A stretch of DNA of 64,000 nt from Thysanoteuthis rhombus (Eukaryota > Mollusca > Cephalopoda > Oegopsida > Thysanoteuthidae): assembly GCA_963457665.1 (NCBI GenBank), contig OY735212.1, positions 19,412,247-19,476,246 on the forward strand. Reading direction: 5' to 3'. This document shows positions 35,956-47,180 of this stretch, piece by piece. The translations under genes were made by a program, and so were the position numbers. The notes below the pieces were generated by a model. That model had not been told where the DNA came from and did not search any database. It was given only the letters and a program-made list of their open reading frames with translations. The number at the start of each line of letters is the position of its first letter. Within the stretch, counting starts at the first letter, position 1.

Positions 35956-36640
35956 TGTGTTCTAAAAAGCAACCTGTTATCGGAACTTTAATGTGTGACA
36001 TTCAAATTTTATTTCATTTCTCTTTGCAGAATGTAATATTAGTGTTTTCAAATTTGTTTTACATTTGAATTTGACTGAAGAAGATATACGACACATCAAA
36101 AAATTTCACTTTTGTATTATTATATTTAATATATATTTTCAAAAATTCAAGACTGTCCTGCTTTTCTTTTCCTTTTAATAATAATATTGATTATAATATT
36201 AGTTTTAATATCATTAATAATACTGGATAACAGTAATGTGTTTTCTTCTCTGTATTCTGGGTGATTTTTGTTATGTTTTTTTAATTTGTTTTTAAACATT
36301 TTTTTCTATTTCTTTCCTTTTTTTTTTTTAGCCCAGAGGTTAATGAAGTGAAGCAGTAAAGCATTTTACACTGACTAATCTATTTCCTAATTACTGGCAA
36401 AACAATTTTTTTCTTTATTAATGAATGAATCTTAAATTAAGCAAGCAAGAAACCAGCAGAGTTCACAGAGATTTCTTCTGATTGCCCCGTATTGATTTCT
36501 TTACAATCATTTGTTACCAACCACAACAAATTATCTATCATACGTTCACAATTTCACAAGGGTAGACAAAGATATATTATGTACTTTCTATCCATGTTTG
36601 AACTTTGTGGAAAAATTGCCTTGTGCATGAAGCAACTTGC
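35956..36640. other. Intronic AT-rich sequence, no recognised element
   Basis: AATATTA-rich stretch at 36170-36240 and T runs at 36298-36330. Confidence 0.4.
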
Positions 36641-36642
36641 TA

Positions 36643-36785
36643 AAGGTGTAGCAGTAACAGTGCGAACAATGGAATTGTCAACCCTGGTTCAAACTCTGGT
36701 CTGTGCTGTTTATGTTTACTTTACAATAATACCTTTGAAGAGAGGATGAATCCATTTCTTCTTCCCCCTGCCATAGGTAAAATCA
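36643..36785 (+). mobile_element. tRNA-derived SINE (family S1)
   Basis: AAGGTGTAGCAGTAACAGTG (box A region), CCTGGTTCAAACTCTGG (box B, the best match of the family), then AGGATGAATCCATTTCTTCT and CCCCCTGCCATAGGTAAAAT. Confidence 0.7.
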
Positions 36786-37465
36786 GAGCACAAATTGGGT
36801 TCTTGAAATTCTGGGAAGGAAACCGGGGAGTGGAGCCCTTTAAGGTGATTTGACATCCAGTTTAACATCCCTCCGGCAGCTCCAGTGAAATCTAGCTCTC
36901 TGCTTTCCTCTTAACTACATCAGCAAGGCATAGAGGGGTATTCTAATGATTTGGCCTCCCAGGATCTTCATATGCTTTGCCCAGGCATGTGCCCTGGGGG
37001 AGGGACACTCTAATCTGAAGCAGCAATTGATCAATACCAAATCAATCATCCATCATGGTTATGAATCAAATATTGATTACCAATGAGCATGATTTTCCGA
37101 GTTAATCCCATTTTGTATGATTTTTTTCCCACTTTGGATACTTTCAATTTCTTTGAAACTATTCCCAACTGTAAAAATGGTTCTTCAATATTGCAAGCAC
37201 CATGATTGGATCCCGATGAGAACTGAGGTCCTGTTTTGCTTACCAGGAAACATTGTGGCTCAACTCTGCAAAATTATTATCGCAATTATCATTCATTATT
37301 TTCTCTCTGATGCACTTATTAGTTCCATTTGTGTTAGTTCCTGATATGATTCCTGAGGCATACATCAGAATGAATTATTGATTGAGAGAGAAAGTGGACA
37401 ATCATAATCAAAACAATATTTTAGCGCTTTTTTAGAAATTAATGAATTTTGTTTGACTAATTTTG
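36786..37465. other. Intronic sequence, GC-richer to 37020
   Basis: 36800-37020 (CTCCGGCAGCTCCAGTG) may be an extension of a SINE or another element. No partner seen. Confidence 0.3.
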
Positions 37466-37469
37466 TCGA

Positions 37470-37615
37470 TGTCTCTTGATGTTTCTTGATGTTTCTTTGA
37501 TTCTTAGATGTTTCTTGATTTTTCTTGGATGTTTCTTGATTCTTTACATGTTTCTTGATGATTCTTTGATATTTCTTGATTCTTTAGGTGTTTCTCGATG
37601 ATCTTAAGATGTTTA
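37470..37615 (+). repeat. Degenerate tandem repeat (GATGTTTCTT unit)
   Basis: About ten imperfect units of 11-16 bp built on GATGTTTCTTGAT, with variants such as TTTTTCTTGGATG and GATTCTTTACATG. Confidence 0.85.
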
Positions 37616-38580
37616 ACTTGACTTTCTTATTCCCTTTGGACTTATCATTTTGCTTACTAATTTTGCACACTATAGCATTATCAATAAGCAAATACATCAC
37701 ATATCAGTTTTCAAGCCCACTTGGTAATAACAAAGCCACCCAAAAAGTCATAAATCAGCTGAAAATTACAGATTTGAGAAATTATTGGCAGTCTTTGGTT
37801 TGATTTCACTAGATGATGGCAGCTATTTTTTGGCTTAAAAAATGGCAAAAATTTGCTAGATCTTTCAATAACTGAAAATAAGTAGACTTGATTTTAAGAT
37901 TACTGTGTAGCTAAAATATATATATATATATTCAATTGTATATATCAGGACTTTAAAATTCCTGAAACAGGTCTATTTTAAGACAGCTACTGACCTTCAC
38001 ATTAAAATTAAGCATATGACATTAGGATCCAAATTTAGATAATGATAATAATAAAAATGAAATAAAATAAAATTCTGTATCTAACTTTGAAAACACCATG
38101 TTAACAACAAGCGGAAAAAAACTAACTTGCATAGCATGACGATGTCAGATGATTTGGAACTGTATAAAATTCATGAAAGAAAAATTATTTTTCAGCATTA
38201 ACATGCAAAGTTTCAAACACTACATATATACATGTATAGATATATATATATATATACATAAGGTTGTCAAGTCAAAAAACTAATTTTTATTTAATGATAA
38301 TTGTCATATCCAAGCAAGGTAACACTTTCCGATTCAATCTTGATGACATAATCCTATTTAGTAAGCAAATTATTCATGCCTCTAGCATACAATTCTTTGA
38401 GTCTTAGAGCAAAAAACACCTCTTTATCATTTTTAGCCTCTTCATAATTGGTGAACTATTTCTTGTCCATGGAATATTGTAAAGATCTGGAAAGGTGATA
38501 ACCTGACAGAGCAAGGTGTGGCATGTAGAGAAGATTAGGCAAAAATTCTATATTCAGAGCCAGATTCTAATCCTGGGTAC
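37616..38580. other. Intronic AT-rich sequence
   Basis: ATATAT tracts at 37916-37930 and 38238-38256. Nothing else. Confidence 0.4.
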
Positions 38581-38589
38581 ATCTTGCAA

Positions 38590-38770
38590 CCAGTGTTGCC
38601 AACCCAAAGAATTTTTCGCACCAAATCAACCACACCAAAAAACACTAAAACACGCTCAAAAATACTGTTAACTAAGAATAACTCAAATGGCTTGAAAATA
38701 GTTAAAAATTGCTGAAAATAGAGCTGAAATTTGGCTATGTGTAGCCTTAGATGTTGAATATTTGTGCTGC
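38590..38770. repeat. Possible DNA-transposon end
   Basis: ACCAGTGTTGCCAACCC resembles the ends of hAT or other cut-and-paste elements. No opposite terminus was found, so this is weak. Confidence 0.25.
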
Positions 38771-38820
38771 CAAAATGAGAAACATGCTAAATTTATAGCA
38801 AAAAGTCATGTGATCTTGCA

Positions 38821-39330
38821 TTATCACGCATGAGTAAAACACCTTTCCGTGACCATTGAAGCTCGATTTTTTAACAATGACTGATACAATGCTTCTAATT
38901 GACGACAATATCTCTCAGTATTGAGTGTCTCATTACGATTTAACATTTCATGAGGAATGACACCCTTCATATTCCACCAATCACAAGGCATTACCTTCTC
39001 AGAGTGCAATCTTGGTTTCAGTGCAGGCAGCGGCTTTTCCTTGGATCATAACCATTGTCTTTAGCTGAATAATATCATAATAAAGAACCCACTTTTCATC
39101 ACTGGTAACGATCCTTTCCAGAGATACTTCAGTAGCATGTCTTGTCCTTAATGAGGAATAGATGGTGACTCTCTGATTGAGTTGATTGATGTGGACTCTC
39201 TGATTGAGTTGAGAATCAGTCAGATTATGTAGGACCCATTGAACAAGTTGTGGCACTTTACCAAGCCCATGGAGGTATTTTATGATTGGTTTATAAGTTG
39301 TATAGAACCAGTGTGCCACTTCTCATGCTG
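38821..39330 (-). pseudogene. Decayed mariner transposase
   Basis: On the minus strand, 39319-38999 encodes MAHWFYTTYKPIIKYLHGLG, then KVPQLVQWVLHNLTDSQLNQ and SLERIVTSDEKWVLYYD. The TSDEKWVLYYD block is the first catalytic Asp motif of mariner. After a frameshift, 39009-38824 gives MHSEKVMPCDWWNMKGVIPH, EMLNRNETLNTERYCRQLEA and LYQSLLKNRASMVTER, the classical WW..KGV..E.L....T.....Y..QL block. The HxDNAxPH and final Asp blocks are missing, so the 3' third is deleted. A 27-bp stretch encoding LNQRVHINQ is duplicated in tandem. The copy is defective. Confidence 0.85.
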
Positions 39331-39479
39331 TCGGCTTGGGATTTTCTTCAATTATGGTTCGGAGAACTTGAGTGTTGATCAAAGGGACAAACAAAGAAAA
39401 TCTTTAAGGGAAAAATTTCCCCCCATCGAAATTGAACAAACCATCACAAGCATGTCCTAATACTTAAGGCTCCGTTTAC

Positions 39480-40680
39480 ATTAGCAGTACATATAATCAC
39501 TGCTGCTTCTGGGGCTGATAAACAATTTTTGAACTCATAGAGCATACTGTCTCATCTCTGCTCATATTTTCAGGTCAAAACAATTCAAATTTTTTCAACA
39601 GGACCGTAATATTTCTGATAGAAAAGAGATTAGATGATTAGAACAGAGTATTTTATGGTTAGATTTGCCTCACATTATTAGAAAATAACATCTAAATTAT
39701 CATAACAAAAATGCGACAAAACTATCTAACCTAATGTATATGCTCCCAAAACCGCAGTGAGGTTTTAACACATTGGGTTAAGCAAGTCAGTTAAAAAGCC
39801 ACTAAATTTATGGTTCAAACTTTGGTTCAAAACCATTTTAAAAAACTTTAATTACAGATCAACTATTGAAAAGCAACCTACTCAAGAAGTGCTAGATCAT
39901 GCAAGTTGCCAGGCTGAAGAACATTGGATTAAAGAGAGATACAACCTGTAGTAAATTAGCTATGATAGTTATTGGGGCCATGAAGTGATAGATTTATTGA
40001 GTGACCCATTATTTATTGCACTACCAGAATTATTGTGTTCTTTTTTCATATCTAAACCCTATTTAAACTACAAAGATGCCTTCAGCAATACATGTTCTTA
40101 TGCATTTGGGATTCTATATTCATTGTAGCATCTGATCGCAGGAGAACAAGCATGCCCTTCTAAGACTTCCTGTTTCCTTCTATGTATCCATTTAACCTCA
40201 TTCATAGTAACTTGTCTCAAATCAAACATCACTCTTGTGATTAGTGTATGTGGTTGTCTGATATTGTCATCATGGGATATGGTAAAGATTTGAGCCCAAG
40301 TAAAAGTGTCCAACTGGAAGTTTTCCAGTAAGATTCCTCCTTAAGTTGAAATGAAATTGAAAAAAAAGTGGGAACATTGCAAAGAATCTGGAAAATGGTG
40401 AAAATTTGTCTCAGCATGTCAGAAAATGCAGACAAAAAATGTTTCAACTCAAAGATAACTTAGAATGGTGGTTGCAATTTGCAAAAAAAATAATGTCTAG
40501 CACTGAAAAAAAAAAAAACATGAAATAAGTCAAAAAGAGTGCTGTATAATTTTGACTGTACTTTATATGTGTTTTTGCGTACATGCGTTACCTACCAATT
40601 ATGCTTACTAACATTACATCTGTCCAATTGTAGGGAAATCACTTTCATTCCTAAGTAATGCTCATATTTTAGTTATGTTA
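39480..40680. other. Intronic sequence before the 40695 exon
   Basis: No recognised element. The frame at 40098-40313 (minus) has no motif. The end is the splice acceptor tract. Confidence 0.4.
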
Positions 40681-40694
40681 TTTGTCTATTCCAG

Positions 40695-40909
40695 CTGCAA
40701 GGCGACAGATTACATTGAAATTTACCAGCAACTTGAGGGCCCCAACAATTATTCAGTAATCCGACGTTACTGCGGCAAAGCTAATCCAGGCCCCATACTC
40801 ACTGAAAGAGGAGTGAAAATTCTGTTCCATTCAGACAGCGATGGAATAGACATGGGATTCCGTGCAAGTTATGAGTTTATTAGAAAAGAAGACATCAACA
40901 AGGAAACAG
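40695..40909 (+). CDS. Internal exon: C-terminal half of the same CUB domain plus linker
   Basis: The acceptor is TCTATTCCAG at 40685-40694 and the donor is CAG|GTAAGC. The first base completes a serine codon (AG|C) begun in the exon at 21287-21497, and the frame then reads SCKATDYIEIY. In the joined protein this gives Cys72, the DYIEI motif at 76-80, RRYCG with Cys97, ILTERGVKILFHSDSDGID at 105-123 and GFRASYEF at 125-132, which is the canonical end of a CUB domain. With Cys14 and Cys43 this makes the expected four cysteines. A short charged linker (RKEDINKET) follows and the exon ends in phase 1. Intron size to the previous exon is 19,197 bp. In CUB domains the Asp of the DY motif and an Asp in the SDxS-like loop often bind calcium; both positions are acidic here. 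A family A repeat begins 13 bp beyond the donor. Confidence 0.87.
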
Positions 40910-40922
40910 GTAAGCAGTTAAT

Positions 40923-41292
40923 TTGCTTTCTTCAGTTTTCAAGTCGGTCCAGCTGGCTGGCTGTGTATCATGCATTTACAAATCACACCAATGGAGCTAG
41001 AGGACTAGAAATTTAAACATCTACTCCTGATCAAAAATTCTTCCGTGGAATATTTTTTTAGAGAGAGGATCAGTTTGCACTCCAAGTTTATGCTAAATTG
41101 ATCTCTTAGTTTGTGCCTGCTTGTTTTCTCAAGTTTGGGCATTTTAGCAATGACTGCCCAAACAGAAGGCGAAAGAAATAACTTTTTCATTGATCACCTT
41201 TTAATCCAATTTTTTAATTAAATGCCCCCAACAAAGCCTGTTGCCAAAAGACATTGATCACATGACGGTGTCTATCGAGTAACTAACCAAAG
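40923..41292 (+). repeat. Family A repeat adjacent to a splice donor
   Basis: Begins at TTTGCTTTCTTCAGTTTTCA, that is about 28 bp into the family consensus and 13 bp after the coding exon. It contains GGAGCTAGAGGACTAGAAAT, CAAGTTTATGCTAAATTGAT and CCTGTTGCCAAAAGACATTG, and ends at AACTAACCAAAG. Confidence 0.8.
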
Positions 41293-41296
41293 ATGT

Positions 41297-41450
41297 TTAA
41301 CTCTTATATTCATATAAAAAAATACAAATCTTCAATCAAGAGTTGTAACTTCAGTCTTATTTTTTAAAATTCTATTTATTGAACAGTTTGAAAGTGTTTA
41401 GGAGCAGTTTCAAGTGGTTCATGAATTTAAGACTCAAAGATGTGATTTAA
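41297..41450 (+). repeat. Family B MITE-like element
   Basis: TAACTCTTATATTCATATAA at the start, CTATTTATTGAACAGTTTG and GGAGCAGTTTCAAGTGGTTC in the core, ATGAATTTAAGACTCAAAG at the end. The ends are imperfect inverted repeats. It follows the family A copy immediately. Confidence 0.7.
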
Positions 41451-42000
41451 CTCCTGCTGGTTGATTATTGTTGATCCAGCCATTTGTAATCTATTGATGT
41501 AAACTGAAAAAAACATTAAGAAGCTATTCCTGTTTAGTTTCTCTTGATTATTATAATCTGCTCTAGTTTAATTCAAAACCATATTCCCAGCAAATAGAGG
41601 AAGTTCTTCTCTTGATGTGAAGTGCAAATATTTTACACCTTGCTACACAATCTGCAGTCCTGAGTGATGAGGATAATTCTCTGATAGGATAATGATATTC
41701 ATATGTAATTGTTTTTCTTATATGATTTATAAGGGAAAAATTTTCTGATTGTCCTATCAGGAATGAGTAGATTTCAAATTATTGCTGTTCTGGTCACAAA
41801 GGCAACCTTTGGAGGGAATACATGACATCTTGTATACTTTTTAGATATGATCAATCAGAAAATACCCCTTATCACCTAAGAGCAAAAGAAGATTTGCATA
41901 GAATTTGTGGGTTGACTGTTGGACAAGAAATATTTACTAACCCTGAACAACTGTAATATAGCACAATGGTCCAGGGTTAGAGGAGAATAGGTTATGAGAT
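41451..42000 (+). repeat. Flank shared with 42391-42548 (local duplication)
   Basis: 41495-41545 (TATTGATGTAAACTG, AGCTATTCCTGTTTAGTTTC) matches 42433-42482. 41905-41975 (TGTTGGACAAGAAATATTTA, CTAACCCTGAACAACTG) matches 42484-42545. Confidence 0.6.
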
Positions 42001-42390
42001 ACCGTCAACCAAAACTGTCTTTATAGGTTTCTTCAGTTCTTAAGTTTGGCTAGCTATGGATGTATCACTGAAAATGAAATCACTACTACTTATGTTCAGG
42101 AAAAAAGTTGTTTTTTCTTTTTGAAAATCCACCCCCTAATTAGGTTTTTAGTTGGGGGGGGTCTTATCTGCAATGTGTTTGTGCTAAATTTGTTTTTTAG
42201 TTTGTGTCTGACAACATTCTTATTTCTTCCTTTTGGAAATTGGCATCAATAACCAACAAAAACTGAGAGAACTAACTTATTCATCAATCAACCCTTTCCC
42301 CAATTTTTTTATTCTTCCCCCCCAACACAATATGCTGCCAAAAGGCACTGGTAATGTGACAGTTTCTATTGAATGACTAAACAGACCTGT
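42001..42390 (+). repeat. Family A repeat
   Basis: ACCGTCAACCAAAACTGTC, TTGGCTAGCTATGGATGTAT, TAGTTTGTGTCTGACAACAT, CACAATATGCTGCCAAAAGG and GAATGACTAAACAGACCTG. Confidence 0.8.
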
Positions 42391-42581
42391 AATGATAAAT
42401 GTTTTGAGTTCAGATCAATACTTAATACTGCATTGATGTGAACTCAAAAACATTTCAAAGCTATTTCTGTTTGTTTTCTCGGTTTATTATTGTTGGACGA
42501 TAAATATTTACCTAACCCTAACCACCTGTGATATGACACAATCGATCATTTTGTATTACTGGTGTCATAATATTTCTAGAT

Positions 42582-42953
42582 CAGTGGTTCCCGACCTTTT
42601 AAAGGTCATTCCCAACTTTTTGTCAATAAGATTACTCTTTATTTACCATTTGAGTAAGTTTCAGTAAAGAATAATTTCAAACAATTATTTCATTTTGCAT
42701 GTAATTAGACTGCTTTATGATAATAATTAGATTAATGATGTAATAGTACAGCTGCTGCCGTGTTGTTACTCGAAGAAAGCAAGCAAAATTAATTAGGAAC
42801 ACATCATTTCAAATTTCATTTTTACGTAATAGTCTTATTTTCTTAAATTCAGATTCAAAGACCAACTATAAGTGCTCGGATTTAAAGGGAGTACCTTCTG
42901 GATAACCTAAATCTCCACTTTGGGAGTAATTCCCCACCAATTGGGGACTAATG
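42582..42953. mobile_element. hAT-type MITE with 8-bp target duplication
   Basis: The left end CAGTGGTTCCCGACC and right end TTGGGGACTAATG are imperfect inverted repeats. Flanks TTCTAGAT (42574-42581) and CTCTAGAT (42954-42961) are a 7/8 match, the 8-bp duplication expected for hAT transposition at a CTAG-centred site. The 372-bp interior has no transposase frame, so it is non-autonomous. Confidence 0.75.
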
Positions 42954-43024
42954 CTCTAGATCAATGTTGAAGTCAAATATAAAATTACCATCACTTATGT
43001 ATCTCTTTCAGCTGATTTCATTAT

Positions 43025-43250
43025 ATAAGGTTGAAATTCTTGACTCTTAAATTCGAGTAAAAAAAAAAAAATGGTGATTCAAGGAGAGTACTTTCTGGTT
43101 AAAGTTACCTCCCTGACATGTTTTGGTAATTTTTTTCTATCTTTCTTCAATTCAATCCACAAAAAAGTTCTATTTTCCAAATCCTATTCATTGAAGAGTT
43201 CCACAGCACTCACAGGCGGTCTATGAATCTAACAGTTAGAGAAAATAATT
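43025..43250 (+). repeat. Family B MITE-like element, longest copy
   Basis: TTGACTCTTAAATTCGAG start, TTAAAGTTACCTCCCTGAC, TTCAATTCAATCCACAAAAA, CCTATTCATTGAAGAGTTCC, GGTCTATGAATCTAACAGTT end. Confidence 0.75.
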
Positions 43251-43259
43251 CCTAGTTCG

Positions 43260-45035
43260 TAGCAAATTCTTGCTTTTTTTTTTTCTGATTAACTTTTGAA
43301 TGTCATTTTAGTGGCCAAGTTGGTATCAGAAGAATCTAGTTTTATATTTGGTATCTGTAAATCATTGTTACAATGCAATGACGTTCTGAAGAGACTAACA
43401 AAATTCAATCTATCGGGAGGAATTTTAATTCATGAACAAAAAATAATCAAATTAGCAGCTTTCTTAACATTTGGGCATTTTTGCTTGGAGGCATGGAATT
43501 TCATTAGGAAGAGAATAATAATTGATTTTGTGGACAAGTCCATGCAAGAAGATGAAGAGATATATTTATAGGTATGGACACACAGTGTTAGACTTATACA
43601 TGCATACATAGTTTTAAAAAGATAGAGGTAGATTGATTAAAAGGTATTGACACAGTGATTGTGTATGAATATATGGATGGAACTGTTATAGAAAAGATAT
43701 AGATTAATAGATATGGATAGATATCTGACCACAGTTGAGAAAAATCTGTGTGTGCACTGCAATTACCTGACAACTGGGCATTGTACAAAGTTGATATCAA
43801 ACATATATCAGTCAGTACATATTGCAGTATAGTGTCAAGTTTAATGCTTTTTGAATCAGAAGTTCATGGGAAATCTAATGAAAATAAATAAGAAATTGAA
43901 GATTATAGATCTTTCTTCATAGTTTCTATAAATCATCTCCCTTGACTTCTACTCTTTGGAATCATCTAGATTCGGAAATAAAATAGCTCAATTGAAAACC
44001 TTTAATAGAAGTAACTGAAATATTCCGAAGCTGTAGTTTCATACAATGAGTGGAAAATTATTTTATATAACAACTATGGCCGTTTGCTCTACGCACCATG
44101 AATCCAGGCATCTTCCAAACATGCGTCAGTTACAAAATTTCTATTTAATAAAAGATTTTTCAAATATTTCTGTAACCTCCAATGATTTTTACTTCAGCCC
44201 CTGGAAGGGTCTCAACCCCTACTTCGAGAAGCCTTATCCTAGCCAAAAGCCCTCATTGCTCCTATCTGGCACTGAACATAATGACCTTTATGTAGGAAGA
44301 TGACCTTAACCAGAATTCAGAATCAACCATCATTGTCACCTGATATTTCATTTCAGCAAAAAGCAAAAGCTCTGTAATTAATTTGAGACCTGTAGGTGAG
44401 AAGAGCGAAAAATTGCTTTTTGTTCCTTGATATTCCTGAATAAGTCACTCGCTGTTTGTGGCAATATTTTTGGTCCTCTGTCTTTATTAAAGGAATGTTA
44501 CTCTGCTTGCTGTTCGCACAGAATCGATCCAGTTGTAGTAATGCTTTGCAGATTATAATAGTTTGATGTGTGAATAATTCTGATTTTGGTTTTTCATTAT
44601 TTTTTCATAAAATGGGAGCAGTGACTCACTGTATTATGATAGAACTAGCATAATACCCATCAAAAATTTCAGGATTCACATATGGATAAGTTATACAGAT
44701 ATTCATTCTAGAATAAACGTATTTTTTGCAAACAAAAAAACGCATACCTTAAGTAGAATTTATCTTTGTCGATTTGAAAAAAAATTGTCTTTTTTTTTTG
44801 TAATGATTTTAAAATAATAAGCAACAAAATTGGGTAAAAAAAACGGTATTTAGGCTGTAGTAGTTGTGATATTACCATCAGCAATTGCCTACACACTTTT
44901 AATGAACACAGACTCAGGAGCAGCCATTTTCATATCTGTGTTTTTGCAGGACAACTTACACTTTTTCTATTTTACTTTAGCATGGCAGAAAACCAACAGA
45001 CATAATAATAAAAAGCTTTTTGATAAGATGTTAGT
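43260..45035. other. Intronic sequence, no recognised element
   Basis: The frames at 43296-43571 and 44046-44303 have no recognised domain or splice-supported context. Telling a lost exon from chance is not possible here. Confidence 0.35.
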
Positions 45036-45039
45036 GTTA

Positions 45040-45260
45040 GAGGTGTAGCTGGAGGCCTAGGGTCTGCGGACTTGGCTCCTTCCGAGCTGATTTCAAACTC
45101 AAGCAAAGACTGTTTACATTCACCTTGCAATATTGCCCCTGGGATAGCATGACTATATCTCTACTACCCCTCAGTAATGGGTAAAATAACAAGGCTAACC
45201 TGGTTCTCTAACCTTGGGAGGTAAACAGTCTACAAGGACAACTGTAGATTCAAAACTAAA
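45040..45260 (+). mobile_element. tRNA-derived SINE (family S1)
   Basis: GAGGTGTAGCTGGAGGCCTA, CTGATTTCAAACTCAAGC (box B-like), GCAATATTGCCCCTGGGATA and CCCCTCAGTAATGGGTAAA follow the S1 order. Confidence 0.65.
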
Positions 45261-45344
45261 GAGAAGGCAACAGGTAACCACAACAAAATCCATATTAAGA
45301 ACAATAATAGCAAAGCACAGTTTAACACATGGATATGGCACATA

Positions 45345-45560
45345 AAGAATTGACTTTTAAATTCATAGAGAGAAAATAGAATGTCAGTTTCAAGGGAAAT
45401 AACTTCTGATCAAATTTTTTTCCCTTTGACTGTTTGATGAGCGATATTTTCTATTCAATTCACTGAAGAGTTTGACTACTTTTCATGCCATTCATAGGAG
45501 ATTTCCACTGTTGGTTTCAACTGGTTCATGAATTCAACAGAGTTAACATATGTTTAAATC
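45345..45560 (+). repeat. Family B MITE-like element
   Basis: TTGACTTTTAAATTCATAG start, CAAGGGAAATAACTTCTGAT, CAATTCACTGAAGAGTTTGA, and GGTTCATGAATTCAACAGAG end. Confidence 0.7.
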
Positions 45561-46735
45561 TTTCAATTTGGCAATTAGTGGACAAATGTCACCTGTCAGT
45601 TTCATGTCATCTCCCTCCCTGAATAGATCCACTAATGTACTAATCTAAATTTTGCAAATTCTGTTACATTGACAGCCAGCTCACATATCAATGCATAATG
45701 TCAAATGGTTTCTTTAGAATATTTTGTATCTCATTGATTATAACCTTTTTGTAAGTCTGCTTTTTACCTAATTGTCAATTTTTTTCTGTCTCCAACAACC
45801 ATTCTTTTCAAATTTGTCTCCTCATGCTTGTCTGAATTTTTGCATATCTATCTGCTCCTTTGTGTCTCTTCCTATGAATATATTCTTATCTGTCTGTTTT
45901 GAATTGATGGATATGAAAAGTCCAATCAGTTTTTCATTGTTCAGCAAAAGTTGAACAAATGTAACTAGACTGTGTTGTGTGAATAGAACAGATCCTTTCT
46001 GAATACTATTGAGGCGCATCAATACTTTTTAGATATATTAAGGACTCACCGCAAATTCTAAGCAAGTAGCTTCTTCTCAAAAACATTTGCTATGAGGAAT
46101 AAATTCCCTTTTGAATGTTTTCCTAATGAGTACAATCTCAATATGTGCCCAACTCAATTTCTATTCTTTTAATTCCCTTATTGCTCTTCATTGTTAGTGT
46201 TTCTAACACTAAATTGATTTTAACCCTCTAAGTATTTTTTTAGTCATTTTTAGTCTCCATTTTAGGCATGTCATGTTTTACTGTTTTCATCTTGACTATT
46301 TCAATATCAATAACCTATTTCAACATGTTTCGCTCCAATGATTTTGATTCTTTGGCATAAATGACTCCTTTTGTTCTAACTTTTCAATGTGATAAGTGGT
46401 CGAAAGTAAACTAAAAAAAATGCACAGTGCTGGGTTAAGATTTTGTTCAGTTCCTGGCCACAGATACTACGAGGCCCCACGTAATACAAGCTCTCCTGAT
46501 AATATGCCACTTTGATTTAGCTGATTTATGCTGATTTTTTTGGTGATTCAAGGAATATTTTATTAATTTCTCAACTTGGGTTCTGTGCTTACATATTATT
46601 TCCGCCAAAGTATGCCCTGATTTTTTTCATCATGAATGAAACAAAATTAATGGTAAATTTATAGATTTTTTGGATGGGCATGGAGGGCAGTAAGTTGAGC
46701 CCTCCTCTAGATTATGAGGTCCTAGGTTGCAGACC
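45561..46735. other. Intronic AT-rich sequence, no recognised element
   Basis: No conserved frame. CCTGGCCACAGATACTACGA near 46454 hints at an old repeat. Confidence 0.35.
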
Positions 46736-46737
46736 CC

Positions 46738-47180
46738 TCAGCTCATATATAAATCTAGCCGTTGACCCTGAAGATGGCAAGTATTTTTTTGGTCCCCAAA
46801 GCTGAATGCACCCTTATCTACAATTTTACTCTTATCTTTGCATTTTGTTTTGTTCTTTTTTATGATAATCCAGCTGTGGACCCTTGTGTCTTCTTCGGAT
46901 ATCTTTTGTGTTCTGGAATGTGTGTCAAATTTGATTTCAGAAGAGCATATGCATCCTCTTTTATACATGTAACATCAGTATATTCAGTTGATGCAAAAAG
47001 TATAAGGGTGAAACCAGCCATCCCTTCAAAATAAGACTTGAGAAGCAAAATTGTTATAATAGGTGCAGGCACTTTAAAATCTGTTATGATTGACCATATG
47101 TGATGGAGGAGGATAAGGCCACAACAATCTCTGTGTAATAAAGTAGAAAAAACAGGGATAAGCATTAGCAAATAAGGAGG
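46738..47180 (-). mobile_element. Unclassified coding-like fragment X, minus orientation
   Basis: The minus frames include THSRTQKISEEDTRVHSWII (46926-46860) and, on 47171-46860, AYALLKSNLTHIPEHKRYPK. The THSRTQ segment recurs in inverted orientation at 47439-47560, indicating a repeated element. No family was recognised. Confidence 0.45.

Larger units (their letters stand above)
21498..40694 (+). other. Intron (19.2 kb) splitting the first CUB domain
   Basis: GT at 21498 and AG at 40693-40694 with matching exon phases define this intron (phase 2). It holds family A copies, family B MITEs, an RTE tail, tRNA-like SINEs, a plus-strand Tc1/mariner relic and a minus-strand mariner relic, each listed separately. 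No open frame inside it resembles a conserved host exon. Confidence 0.8.

Noticed and set aside
43296..43571. 91-codon plus frame after a possible acceptor (CATTTTAG)
   Set aside because: No donor with compatible phase, no domain, and it does not resemble any part of a CUB protein.
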